From positions 7,989,647 through 8,053,646 of the forward strand of contig JAQFVV010000049.1 in assembly GCA_028023455.1 (NCBI GenBank): DNA of 64,000 nt, in the 5' to 3' direction. The position numbers and the translations under genes were made by a program. Source of the stretch: Epiperipatus broadwayi. Its lineage: Eukaryota; Onychophora; Udeonychophora; Euonychophora; Peripatidae. Position 1 is the first letter of the stretch; each line of letters starts with the position of its first letter. Positions 13,051-23,759 of the stretch are shown one piece after another. Under the pieces are notes generated by a model. That model saw nothing but the letters and a program-made list of their open reading frames with translations, searched no databases and was not told the origin of the DNA.

Positions 13051-14511
13051 ATATTCAACACAATACTAAATGTGTATGTGAATTGGTAGATGCTGATTTG
13101 CTATAATAAAATGAACTCACTCAAAAATTCCCAGTTGAAGATCTAAAATAAGTGTTGATGTATTAGGTTATATTCATGTTAGTGAAGGAAAATATTTTAT
13201 TACAGTAATAAGAGCTTTAGATTAAGTTGTAACTGTAAAAGTGGATATTTGAAGGTAATTAGATTTTTCAATGTTATTAAAAAATTGTATTGATTATTAC
13301 AAACAACAGCTTGCATGTATTTTGATGAAAATATATTTTTTTATAAATAAATATTATTTGGTAGCTCTCTAACGTGTAGATTATGTCGAGTGTGTTAAGA
13401 ATTTGAATAGGACATTGGAATAAAATTTATTTTAAAGCTTTAGGCTCAGAATATATATAGATGATACTCGATTGTGTTAATATTAAAATCTACAATTGTA
13501 AGAACACAGCTTCATTGTATCTTAGCAATTAAACCATATGAGGATAAAAGAGTGGATAAATTATATGCAATTATGAAAATTCTAATAAAAGGATGAATTA
13601 TATTCAATGATAAATATATAACCTTAATGCATTTTTAATTCATCAAAACTACATATTTAATATTGCATGTGATTTTTCCATTTAAATCATATTTTTTGTA
13701 ATTGCATATCTTATTACATTTTAATTAAGAAGTTCTTGCAATTATTTAAATATTTTAAAGTAAATGTAAAAAATTTCTATTTTTAAAAAAAAAAAGAAAA
13801 TGAGATTTATATTATAAAGATTATTTTAAACACATTCTAAAATACAAATCACAATTACTTTCATTGAGAGAATAAAATACAATTAAGGAAATTGCTGGCT
13901 TTTTTTTTTAAAGAAATAAAAGTAGTCTACATAAAACGTTAAAGGAATAAAAGACTGGTGTGCAGTATGTGTTAATACATGTAGGTTTTATAGATTGATT
14001 TATAGAATTATTGCAATCTTAAAATGTCTGTTGTTTATATATACTGCATATTAAAAATAGGATTTTTATGAAGAAAAAATGTAAATATATATTCATGTTT
14101 TATTTGTGTACATAGTTGCTTGTAAATAGTATCTATTATTGTGCTCACATTTCAATGTTGTCATATTTGCCAATATATGGATAAAAAGCAATATTGCAGA
14201 CATATTAAACAGAGAAAACTTTTTTAATATCTCTGAAATATTGGTTTAAATGATCTCTGCTATATGGATAATTACAAGTTTGATCCCATAAAAATATCTG
14301 TATTACAGTGATTTTAAAAACAGGCCATTATATATATAAATGGCATATATTAAAGAAAGTGTGAGAAACCAAACTTGGAAATACAAAGAACAAATTACAA
14401 AAAGATTATAGCCAAAAAAATAATTTACTGATTTAAAAATAGAATATAAACATTACAATCTAATTACAATTCTTCATTTAATGTTGAGTCGAGATTAAGA
14501 TAGCAAAATGT
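13051..14511. other. Gene-free AT-rich stretch
   Basis: No coding or repeat structure recognised apart from poly-A and poly-T tracts (for example near 13785 and 13905). Confidence 0.6.
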
Positions 14512-14565
14512 ACTATTATTAGTAGTAGTTGTAGTAATAGTAGTAGTAGTAATAGTAGTCGTAGA
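14512..14565. repeat. Imperfect (AGT)n trinucleotide repeat
   Basis: Alternating AGT/AAT/TGT units. It generates the threonine-rich minus-strand open frame at 14464-14685, which I do not regard as a gene. Confidence 0.85.
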
Positions 14566-14707
14566 GTTATACGTGATCAAAAAGCTAAGCATTATGTAAT
14601 GGAAAAAAAGAAAGTTATATTTTAGTAGATTTGAAAATTTTAGGTAACATTTGCCAGGAAAGGCTTGTATATATTGAACAGACACGTTTCACATGTATAG
14701 TTTGAAG

Positions 14708-14721
14708 CCCCCCCCCCCCCC
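14708..14721. repeat. Poly-C run of 14
   Basis: An uninterrupted run of 14 C in very AT-rich surroundings. Similar runs of 10 occur at 29004-29013 (C) and 62847-62856 (G). Run length may be unreliable in the assembly. Confidence 0.9.
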
Positions 14722-15986
14722 ATTTAAAAACTGTTAAGATCAAAATTTCAATGAATAAAAAGTTTAAAAAAAGAAATGAATAAGTGACAGCAATTTAGAG
14801 TCAAATGTCACATATATTATAAAACCCAAAATGGTTAAAAATTAAGAAGAAAAATGAATATTTTTAAATATTAAAATTACGTTTAAAATGTAGAATTTTG
14901 TAAAAGTTTAATGTTTTCAGATTGAAAATAGTAAGGCTGTAATTAACAATTAGTTAAAAAAGATTGCCATAGGCAGGAAAGTTAATAGATGTTTTTCGAA
15001 AACATCAGATAAGAGTTATCAGAATCTGTTCCTGCTAGAAGTGGATTGACAATAATGAGTCAAATCATCACCAATATATTGTTTGGAAGTATCAAGTCTA
15101 TTACTAATGGACTAGCCATCATTAGTACTGCGTAGTGAAATGCAGCTTATGTAAATACCATCCCAATGAAGCTTGGAGCATCGTGAACATTATAAAAAGA
15201 AGAAACCTATAACTACTAAAGAATGAAAAAACAAAATATTAAAATGGAATATCTTCAAATGTCTGTCTAAAAAGCAAACAGCTTTTCTCTCTCCTCTGTC
15301 ACCTGGTTTAGCAATGAAAGTAAAATGATAATAAGGCCTGTTAAATGACCATTGACCCAAATAACTCTCAGAAAACACCTATTAATTGGATGACTTACAG
15401 AGAATCACTAACAGATGAAGGTTCAAGTAAGAAAATTTATGCGCATTTATATTTGAAAATATTTTGAAAACGTATTTATTGAAATAATTTATAAAATAAC
15501 GAAATGCTACTTTCTGGATTGATTGCTTAAAAAATAATGCAAAATGAAAATATATTTATTCTAAATGACTAATTTCTAAATGGAGCATACTGAAGTAATA
15601 AGATAATATAGGCATTATTAAAAAATGAATTGAAAATGCAAAAATGATTTTGTTGATTTGAAAATAAACCTATAATAAACTTCATACTAACATGTGTCCA
15701 CATAAATGAAATTATTGATTATAAAATGACATTTATTATTTTACAAAATGCTTTGATAGAGTGAATTAAATCTGAATCCACACACATAAATTAAAGAAAT
15801 GTTTGTATACATAAATTAAGAAGTTATAGAGTAAAATTGATATATTATATACCTGAATAATAACGAATATGTACCCATATTCCTGAATACATAATAGACA
15901 TGAATTAAGAAGCTATAAAGTAAATATAATGATGAATATGATCTTCTACCAACTGTATACTAGGTAAATAAAAATAAAATATTCCC
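14722..15986. other. Gene-free stretch
   Basis: Nothing supported. At about 15000-15300 the base composition is less extreme, but no motif, splice-bounded open frame or terminal repeat was recognised. Confidence 0.5.
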
Positions 15987-16262
15987 TTATAAGTGACTCA
16001 AATCCACATCTACATAATGTGTAAATGAAATGCTTTTAAATAAATGGTTCAAACCTATACCTGTATAATATGTGAAATTAAATGGAAATGCTTCAAATAA
16101 ATGACTCAAACCCGCATACCCGCATCTATATAATATGTAAAATGAAATTCTGTTAAATAAGTGATTCAAACTTGCTCCTGTATAATACGTGAAATAAAAT
16201 GGAAATGCTCCAAATAAATGACTCAAAACTGCATTTGCATAATCTGTGAAGTAAAATTAAAG
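15987..16262. repeat. Minisatellite, about five units of 51-60 bp
   Basis: Units begin at about 15991, 16042, 16099, 16159 and 16216 with AA(A/G)TG(A/G)(C/T)TCAAA and continue with a TATAATATGTGAAAT-like segment and a GAAATGCTTC-like segment. Unit lengths are mostly multiples of three, so a 79-codon minus-strand frame stays open and encodes a repetitive peptide. With no start context, splice signals or flanking coding, I treat it as non-coding. Confidence 0.85.
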
Positions 16263-16331
16263 ATGCTTCTGCAAAATATATGTCCACATGTCTGCAGTAA
16301 ATGTGTGCTTATATTTATGTGAACTGAAAAG

Positions 16332-16436
16332 GCTTCTATATACCTGGATTGAAATTAAATGCTTCTATAAACTTGGATTAAAATGAAAAGGCTTCTATAT
16401 ACCTAGATGAAAACATGCTTCTATACACATGGATAC
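16332..16436. repeat. Short tandem repeat, four units of about 20-30 bp
   Basis: Units starting GCTTCTATA occur at 16332, 16361, 16391 and 16417, each followed by a CCTGGATT / CTTGGATT-like segment. It follows the larger minisatellite and shares the GCTTC phrase with it, so it may be a shortened derivative of the same array. Confidence 0.8.
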
Positions 16437-17713
16437 ATATATACATGCATGATGGAACTTCAATCAAGAAGGATAACTCTCAATCATGGAGAATTAAGGA
16501 GAAGCCATGATGTACACATGGATATGATGGCACCCAGAGTAGAGGGACTGTCAATAAACTTTTCTTTCTTCTTCCTTTTAAGAACTTAATACTCAAATAT
16601 TGTTGTTAAATAAATTATTGTTGCAAAAAAACTAATACCTCTTGTCAGCTTCAATTTGCATCACTTATCAATTAATGCACCAGTTCATAGAAATTTTATG
16701 TCACCTGAGCAATGTCTGGAATAACTCAATGTGGGTAAGTAAGATTGTAGTGAGATGAAACTCTACTGGCACCATTTGGGCAACCAAACACATAAATTTC
16801 TAGATGTTTCCAGTCTCTATGGTACTACATCCTCTGATGAGCAGGAAATATTGTTGTAAGTGGGGTGATATCAACATCGGGGAATGCCAAATGATAGTTC
16901 CTTCCTGCAATATGCTTATCATTAAATAAAAATCAATGGAAAGAGGGGTAGGTTGGCCCATCAGGTTACAATATTTTTGTTAATTTTATTATTTAAATAT
17001 AATGTGAATATATGGATTATATAATCATCTAACATATGTGCTAATACATCCAAATTAATCTAAATATGAAAGATAAAGATAAAAATAATTATATAAAAAT
17101 ATTTATATGATAATAATAATGGTGTCAATAAAAAAATTTAATCCTTTTTATACTGTGTAGGAAAACTATATATAGTGAAGTCATTAATACTTTATTATTG
17201 CATTTAAACAAATAAAAAATTCAAGTATTAAATTTATAAATTTTATGCCACTCTCATTAATTCTAATATGATTTTGTTTATTAACTAAGTTTTTTTCATG
17301 TTAAACACACTAAAAGTAGAGGCACTTTTTCTGTTTTTCATCCAAAATTTTGATATCTTACATGAAATGTTTTCAAACTATAATGTAGATTTGTAGTTTT
17401 TTAATAATAAATATAATGAAAGTTATCGATATTTAGTGAAAGAAAAAAAATCATATTTAGAAATGACTTACATTCAAAAATAAATAATTTATTAGAGGTA
17501 TAATAAAAAAAGAACAGCATGTTCATATTACTGTAGTTTGCATTGCTTAAATAACCAATGTTATAATCATGTTACAAGGTAATTTTTGTATGAAGTATTG
17601 TATGATGAATAGAATATTATTCAGAAAGATTAAAATCTGTAAATAAAAAAAATATAGTACAGTAATTTTTAAATATTTGAAATACAGCACTCCTCATATA
17701 ACTGGAGCCTAAT
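16437..17713. other. Gene-free stretch with a GC-richer block
   Basis: The block 16437-16950 is less AT-rich than its surroundings and contains AATAAA near 16553, consistent with the end of an LTR or a LINE, but no open frame or terminal repeat confirms this. The remainder is AT-rich with nothing recognised. Confidence 0.4.
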
Positions 17714-18173
17714 TGTAAATATAGGGGATTTAAACTCAGGCATTCAAGCATCCTTCAACTATCCACACTATCTCATACTACTGACACACATGACCACACA
17801 CATGTAGAAAATATTAATAATCACCAATATATGTATTTCATGCTGAACCAGCACTCATCAATTGGTCCATATTATCATCTCCCATACATATATATATAAT
17901 TATATATGATTATAATCAGTGCTCAGTTTTATATAAAGATAGCAAACTGTCATACTTTAATGGAGCACTGATTATATATATATATGTGTGTATAGGAGAT
18001 AACAATCTGGACCAACTACTGAATGCTGGTTCAGCACAAAATATGTATATTGGTGATTATTTATCTTTTTTACATGTGTGTGATCATGTGTATAAGTGAT
18101 ATGAGATAGTGTGGATAGTTGAAGGATGCTTGAAAGTCTGAGTTCAAATCCCTTATATTTACAGTAATTTTTA
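17714..18173. repeat. 460-bp fold-back element with tRNA-like ends
   Basis: Two arms of about 220 bp are inverted around a centre near 17943. The left arm starts TGTAAATATAGGGGATTTAA and the right arm ends CCCTTATATTTACA. Near each outer end the motif GAGTTCAAATCCC (right, 18140-18152) or its complement, preceded inward by TAGTGTGGATAGTTGA, resembles tRNA B and A boxes, with tRNA polarity running outward. Arm sequence is shared with units A and B of the palindrome at 3556-4985. No transposase is present, so it would be non-autonomous. Target duplication is not clear. Confidence 0.85.
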
Positions 18174-18730
18174 TATTACTATTTTTATTTTTTAAAATAA
18201 TATCAATGAGGGAACACACATCACAGTAAACATATATGCAAATGTGCTCTTTTCATTTATTATTAATGACTATATCATTAGTTTTTTTATAAAAAATTTT
18301 TACACCATACTCTTAATTTGTATATGCATAGTAACACATAGAAAGTGGTTGTGTTATATATATACTTGTTGAAAATGTGTATTTCTTTGTATAGTAAATA
18401 TATATATATATATTGCATTGTAATCAAAGCTTATAAATGAGAACTATTTATTTCACTGTATGTGATGTATGTGTTGGTGAACTTGAATCCAAATGTAATA
18501 CATTGTGGTTCCACTATATATAATAGTACTAATGGGAATGATAATGCAAATTTGTTTTCATTGTTTTTTTTTATAATTTATAAGCTGTATATTATATAGA
18601 TGGATATTATATTCAATTGATGAAAGTCCCATCTTTTTCAGTTCGCTTTAATTAAATATAAACAGGATAAGTGTTTTATTCTAAAATATTGTAATATAAT
18701 TAGCATTATTTGAATTAATAATGTGTGTGT
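18174..18730. other. Gene-free stretch
   Basis: AT-rich, with a (TA)n tract near 18399-18412. It flanks the 3' end of the Tx1-like LINE. No coding sequence seen. Confidence 0.6.
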
Positions 18731-18920
18731 TTATTTTTATTTATTTAAAGTATATTCTTTATTAATAACACAAATTTTATATACACTTTTTACAAATAAA
18801 CCATATAGTTTAACTATCAGATATACATAATAATTATTTTACTCTACTTTAAAAACACTGCCCTATAGAAATGCATCACTATATATCCAGGTCTTCTATA
18901 AATATTTTTGATTTAGATTA

Positions 18921-21900
18921 TCAATCCCACAGTTCACATAGTGTCGGCATACATCCACACCATATTTTGACCATAATTTTTTTCGGTAGGTATCTTAGGC
19001 ATTGATTAAAGTATTTGCTCCAATCTTTATCTAGTTTTTTTAACCAGTTATACTTTTTATTATCATAGATCGCATTACATCTTATGGACCATATTGTTTT
19101 CAATGTATGTATTATTGCCAATGTGTTATGTGGGTTAAAGTTCACAAAGTTTCTTTTTACTATTTTATTTAAGTTTATTACTGGTTTATGAAACACTTTA
19201 TTTCTAATGTGCCAGAGGGCTTTACACTCCTCAAATAAGTGCAACAAGCTATCTTCCTTTATTTTACATAATACACATATTGGTTCCAAGTTCATATGGA
19301 GCCTACTATTCAGCAGGGCCTTAGTAGGAAGGAGCCCATTTAGTAACCTAAACGTAAACCTAATGTACGATTGAGGTGCATATATCTGTTGTAATTTCTT
19401 CAATATATTATTTATATTTAATCCAGGTAAAAATCCTTCTATACTTCGTGCATTACTTCCCTGGTTTTTTATCTCTCTATATTTAACCCCTTCCAAACTA
19501 ATCAAGTCTAGATTGTCCTGTAAATCCTTGTATGCTATCCGCAGATCGGCAAAAAAGGATCTTCTTTCTTTCCCTATTTCATGGTAGACATTAACTTCAA
19601 TCAGTGGAGGGTCAAAGCATTTATCTTTAATGACATTTATATATGTCTTAGCTTTGATAAACATAATATATTCTTTTAGGTCAATTAAGTTGAGACCTCC
19701 CTTATTAATAGGTAGCTGTAATGTTGAGATCGAAACTAGACTTGTTGCCCTTCCCCATATATATTTCTTTGCCATTCTATAGATCTTACTTGTTGTTGTG
19801 TTATAGAGGTCAATCCATGGGGCGTAATAGTTCAATATACCCATTGTTATGGCATTAAATACTCTAGCCCTTGTAACTTCATAAAGTTTTAATGATGAGA
19901 AATTGTTTATCCTCATGGCTATCTTTTCTATAATTAACTTATTTAAATATCTGTTAATTGAGGTCTTTGAGTTATATAATGGTATTCCTAGAAAATCTGT
20001 TGGTGTGGCAAGGAATTCACAAGGCATTTTTCTTCCTGTGGCCAATTGCCACGCCGCAGATTTTGCCAGTTGAACAGAAGATCCAGTTTGTTCTTGAAAT
20101 TTATTGAGTATGCTCATCACAACTTGGATGTTGTAGGCATTTTGAAAAATTATAATTAGATCATCAATAAAGGCAACAACTCCTACCTTCACCCCAAGAT
20201 GCGGTAAATATATACCTGTAACCTTACCTTCTATATCTTTTACTAGAGGATCTATATATATTGCAAAAAGCAATGCAGCCAATGGTGAACCCTGGGGAAT
20301 CCCTTTGTTTGGTATAAAGAAATCAGATTGCCTCATATAATTTTTAATTGAAATCCTGTTATTACTAATGTAGTTTTCAATTGCGTTTATCAACATACCA
20401 TGTTCAGGTATTAATTCCAATAAATTATTTATCAAATAGGACCAATTCACCAAATCAAAAGCTGATCTAAAGTCAATCTTCACAGCATAATACTGAGTCA
20501 ATCCCAGCTCTTTGGCATATTTCACAGCTTCTTGAATTTTCATTGCTGCATTGATAGCACGTCTACCCTTGACTGCATGATGTGCCTTCGAAATCTTAGA
20601 GAAAACCACAGAATGAAGTCTCTTCAATAGTATCCTTGCTAGTATCTTTGAGTCTATGTCTTCTATTGATATATGTCTTAGCTCTTCTAATGTTGGTGTC
20701 TGTTTTTCTTTAGCCTTCTTAATACTAAACAAAACCCTATCATTAATGTATGGCCATTTTATCTTTTGACAGCACATTTGATTGAAAAACTTCCACATTG
20801 GCTCTATTAGAGCATAATCTATTAGTTTATAAATATTAGCTGGAATTGAATCATTAGCATTAGTAATTATTTTTTTTAACTTTAATATTTCTTCTTTTAT
20901 TTCTTGCCTCGTGATGTAATCTTTTGTAGCTTCCAACACTTCACTTTCATAATCGTGTATAGACCCTTTGACTTCGCCAAATTTTCTTTTTATATTATTA
21001 TAGATATATTCATCAACTCTAATCCCTGACACAATATTATCATCATTATTTTTAATGGAATCTATTCCTTTTGTGTGTTGTATATAAACTTTACCATAAT
21101 TAATCATTGGTCTAGATAAATTGCTTAATCTTGGTATTAACTTTCTAATCCATTTAGTTTGGGATTCTTGTTGCATATGGGAATATATATCATTGTATTC
21201 ATCTTGTAGTTTGTCAATTAGTAAGTAGTTAGGCTTGTATTTTGATAGACATTTTAATGTTTTTTGAATCTCTGCAATTCTATTTTTCATCTGATTTAGG
21301 GATAGGTTATGTTTATTTATCTTCCTACATAATTGAGAAATAATCTTTTTTATTTTATACCATGCTATGCATGGGGGTAGGCTGGTATTTCTTGTATAAT
21401 AATTCAGAATAATTAATATATTTGAGATGTGATCAGTGGTAAATTGCAGTCCACATCCAATATTTTTCCTTATGGTAAAGGTATATTTATTTTGTTCCTT
21501 AATATAATCATTGACTATCAGCTGAACATGCAGATGATCCGAAAACCCCACCAATGAGGTATTGATTTGAGAATTCTTAATTTTGTTCCCAGATATAAAA
21601 AAGAGATCAATCAGAGACCTATATCTACTACTAAAGAAGGAAAAAGCGTCATTAGGATATTTATTAAACAGAGAGTATAGCGATATCTCCCTGATCTTAT
21701 TCTCTAGTGTTCTTGGTAAATCTTTATAAGTGCTATTTAAGTCACCTCCCATAATGATTATACCTGGCTTTTGTAACATCTTGCCCTGAACTGCATGTAT
21801 AACTTTAACAATATCACAACCCTTTGCAACAGAATATACAGCAATTAAATAATGCAATTCTCTTTGATATATAAAGGACATTACTATATAATTCACCTGA

Positions 21901-22172
21901 AAGTATAATATTTGTATATTCTCTATAGATGAATCAATATTAATTAGGACAGCTACTCCTTGTGCTGGTCTAGTATTGGCTTTATATAAAACATTGTTGT
22001 GCTGTGACAGCTTGTCTATTATATACTTTGGTGTATTAATATTTATCTTCGTTTCGGTTAGTATTAATATTTCATACTTTTGTTGAGTCATATAATCAAT
22101 AACTTTTTCCATTTTATTTTGGCCATTTATACCCCTCACATTCAGTGTTATTATACTTAGACTTTTACACAT
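18921..22172 (-). CDS. LINE ORF2: APE endonuclease and reverse transcriptase
   Basis: A 1083-residue protein that would nick target DNA and reverse-transcribe the element's RNA at the nick. Residues 1-215 form an apurinic-type endonuclease: N11 in TLNVRG, E40 in LTETK, D144 and N146 in GGDLN, D189 in SLIDLF, and the terminal SDH at 211-213. The reverse transcriptase runs from about 440 to 720: catalytic D567 in KIDFRSAFD, GIPQGSP at 624-630, and FIDDL at 668-672 holding the catalytic aspartate pair. A C-terminal zinc knuckle C966-x2-C969-x8-H978-x4-C983 is typical of L1/Tx1 clade ORF2. No key residue is missing, so activity is conceivable. The ATG overlaps the end of the preceding 89-codon frame (ATGTGTAA), suggesting termination-reinitiation. 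Clade assignment is from motif style, not a tree. Confidence 0.93.
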   Translation of the reverse strand: MCKSLSIITLNVRGINGQNKMEKVIDYMTQQKYEILILTETKININTPKYIIDKLSQHNNVLYKANTRPAQGVAVLINIDSSIENIQILYFQVNYIVMSFIYQRELHYLIAVYSVAKGCDIVKVIHAVQGKMLQKPGIIIMGGDLNSTYKDLPRTLENKIREISLYSLFNKYPNDAFSFFSSRYRSLIDLFFISGNKIKNSQINTSLVGFSDHLHVQLIVNDYIKEQNKYTFTIRKNIGCGLQFTTDHISNILIILNYYTRNTSLPPCIAWYKIKKIISQLCRKINKHNLSLNQMKNRIAEIQKTLKCLSKYKPNYLLIDKLQDEYNDIYSHMQQESQTKWIRKLIPRLSNLSRPMINYGKVYIQHTKGIDSIKNNDDNIVSGIRVDEYIYNNIKRKFGEVKGSIHDYESEVLEATKDYITRQEIKEEILKLKKIITNANDSIPANIYKLIDYALIEPMWKFFNQMCCQKIKWPYINDRVLFSIKKAKEKQTPTLEELRHISIEDIDSKILARILLKRLHSVVFSKISKAHHAVKGRRAINAAMKIQEAVKYAKELGLTQYYAVKIDFRSAFDLVNWSYLINNLLELIPEHGMLINAIENYISNNRISIKNYMRQSDFFIPNKGIPQGSPLAALLFAIYIDPLVKDIEGKVTGIYLPHLGVKVGVVAFIDDLIIIFQNAYNIQVVMSILNKFQEQTGSSVQLAKSAAWQLATGRKMPCEFLATPTDFLGIPLYNSKTSINRYLNKLIIEKIAMRINNFSSLKLYEVTRARVFNAITMGILNYYAPWIDLYNTTTSKIYRMAKKYIWGRATSLVSISTLQLPINKGGLNLIDLKEYIMFIKAKTYINVIKDKCFDPPLIEVNVYHEIGKERRSFFADLRIAYKDLQDNLDLISLEGVKYREIKNQGSNARSIEGFLPGLNINNILKKLQQIYAPQSYIRFTFRLLNGLLPTKALLNSRLHMNLEPICVLCKIKEDSLLHLFEECKALWHIRNKVFHKPVINLNKIVKRNFVNFNPHNTLAIIHTLKTIWSIRCNAIYDNKKYNWLKKLDKDWSKYFNQCLRYLPKKIMVKIWCGCMPTLCELWD

Positions 22173-22434
22173 TATCTAGCAGTCTATTTATGTTGGCTTC
22201 ACAATCTTTTATATCATCTCCCACATGATTTATCACTGCAAAACCTTCATTTGTATACTTAAACACTTTACTATTATTTACAGTTTCTATTACTGTGCTA
22301 TTCTCAAGTTCTTTACTGCTTTTAGCTTCATTTTTTCCGGTTGTATTAATCTCTTTATCTTCATTAACCTCCTTGTTTATTACTATTTTTTGGTGGTCCA
22401 TTTGGTCTTCTTCCTTATCATCTGCATCATTCAC
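22165..22434 (-). CDS. Short frame between ORF1 and ORF2, probable ORF1 tail
   Basis: An 89-codon frame that opens with GTG exactly at the ORF1 stop and closes over the ORF2 start. GTG is not a usual start in animals. The product is acidic and hydrophilic (many D, E, N and K), much like the adjacent end of ORF1. The simplest reading is that it is the true C-terminal part of ORF1, thrown out of frame by a small indel near the A-rich run just before the ORF1 stop (about 22436-22450), or reached by frameshifting. A separate small protein is less likely. No domain recognised. Confidence 0.55.
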   Translation of the reverse strand: MNDADDKEEDQMDHQKIVINKEVNEDKEINTTGKNEAKSSKELENSTVIETVNNSKVFKYTNEGFAVINHVGDDIKDCEANINRLLDNV

Positions 22435-23759
22435 TACTCTTTTTCCTCAATGATGTTTTCTTGCATATTGCATGCATCTATTAATTGTTGCTCAATTTCA
22501 CTTTCAACATCACTTTTGTTAAATTGATTTGCTACAATATGAGCCCATGTTCTTTTCTCATCTTTATTACATAGGTGTTCATTTCTATTAAATTTGTTAC
22601 AATTAGGACAGATACCAGCTTCACACATTGCTGCTATATGTCCAACCCTATTACACCTGAAACAAAGTGGGGGTCTGCCTTTCAATATTACAGATATTGG
22701 CATGTGATCTTTATACAGCCTGTGTGGCAGTTGTTCTTTAAGAACACCTTTCTTTAACTTCAAAAGCACTTTCCATGAATTAGAGGGTATTTTGAATGGA
22801 ATATCTGGTGTCATTTCCCGTTCTATTGAAACTGTTTCAGCTAGTCTATGTATTTGAGTTTTAAAAAACTCTTCATCAAAAGTGGGTGGCGTATGTAGAA
22901 TTCTACCATGAACAAAGGGGTTAGGCTCTTTAGAGACATAATATATTTTATGACTTTGCATTTCTCTAATTAAGCTTTCAGCCAATTGTTTGTTATCCTT
23001 ATTATTATATTCTATAGATATAAAACCCCTAGCAGGAAAGAAGGCAGTATGTTTAATTGCTCCCAGCAAATTGTGAATATTTAATAATCTAAGATATTCA
23101 CTAATATCAGGCTTATCCAGTATATGATCCTCATTTTCTTCATTACTCTGAATTATCAAACTAAAAATCGACGTATTAGAAGTCATGCAATTATTAAATA
23201 TTTTTCTCCAGTACGCATTTAATTTAGTAAAGGTTTTTATAATAGGTTTATGTATTTGCTGAGGGCAATCTATTTTATCATTTAAATCAGAGTAAACTAC
23301 TGAATTATCATTATTATCAGATTTTGAGTTCTCCTGATTGATAAACTGATTTTTTTTAATCCCATTTTTCACCGTGTCGAAATGATTATCACATTCAAAA
23401 GGAAGTGTAATAGCGGGCTCATTATGATTTTTTTGATGGTCAGTTTTTCTTTTTTTCCGTTTAGAAGTTTCCCAATCAACACTATCATTCCCCGATTTAG
23501 GGGTGTTTTTTTTACCCAATCCAACACTAACATTTTTATTTTGATTAATTAAACACGTTAATTCAGGATTACTTGAGGATTTTCTTATTTTGGGTTCATT
23601 ATTAACTGCTGTATTTTGATATTTCCTTTCACCCATATTGAAATTACTTTTTTCAGTACGGTTAGATTTCTCTTTAATATCTACTTTATCATTATTAACT
23701 CTATTATCTTTACTTACTTTAATATCTTGAACACTTCTTTCTTTTTTCTTTGGTGGCAT
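22434..23759 (-). CDS. LINE ORF1: nucleic-acid-binding protein with zinc knuckle
   Basis: A 441-residue protein that would coat the element's RNA and act as chaperone in the retrotransposition complex. The first 170 residues are basic, lysine- and asparagine-rich and probably disordered. Residues about 180-360 form the structured part. A CCHC knuckle of the form C-x2-C-x4-H-x4-C starts at residue 366 (CFRCNRVGHIAAMC) and is followed by a second cysteine/histidine cluster to about 397. The start ATG has an acceptable context and follows AT-rich leader. ORF1 of Tx1-like LINEs commonly has this layout. It probably continued into the 89-codon frame before an indel. Confidence 0.88.
   Translation of the reverse strand: MPPKKKERSVQDIKVSKDNRVNNDKVDIKEKSNRTEKSNFNMGERKYQNTAVNNEPKIRKSSSNPELTCLINQNKNVSVGLGKKNTPKSGNDSVDWETSKRKKRKTDHQKNHNEPAITLPFECDNHFDTVKNGIKKNQFINQENSKSDNNDNSVVYSDLNDKIDCPQQIHKPIIKTFTKLNAYWRKIFNNCMTSNTSIFSLIIQSNEENEDHILDKPDISEYLRLLNIHNLLGAIKHTAFFPARGFISIEYNNKDNKQLAESLIREMQSHKIYYVSKEPNPFVHGRILHTPPTFDEEFFKTQIHRLAETVSIEREMTPDIPFKIPSNSWKVLLKLKKGVLKEQLPHRLYKDHMPISVILKGRPPLCFRCNRVGHIAAMCEAGICPNCNKFNRNEHLCNKDEKRTWAHIVANQFNKSDVESEIEQQLIDACNMQENIIEEKE

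Noticed and set aside
22165-22434. Independent small gene starting with GTG
   Set aside because: GTG starts are not usual in animals, and the frame sits exactly between ORF1 stop and ORF2 start; kept only as a probable ORF1 tail.
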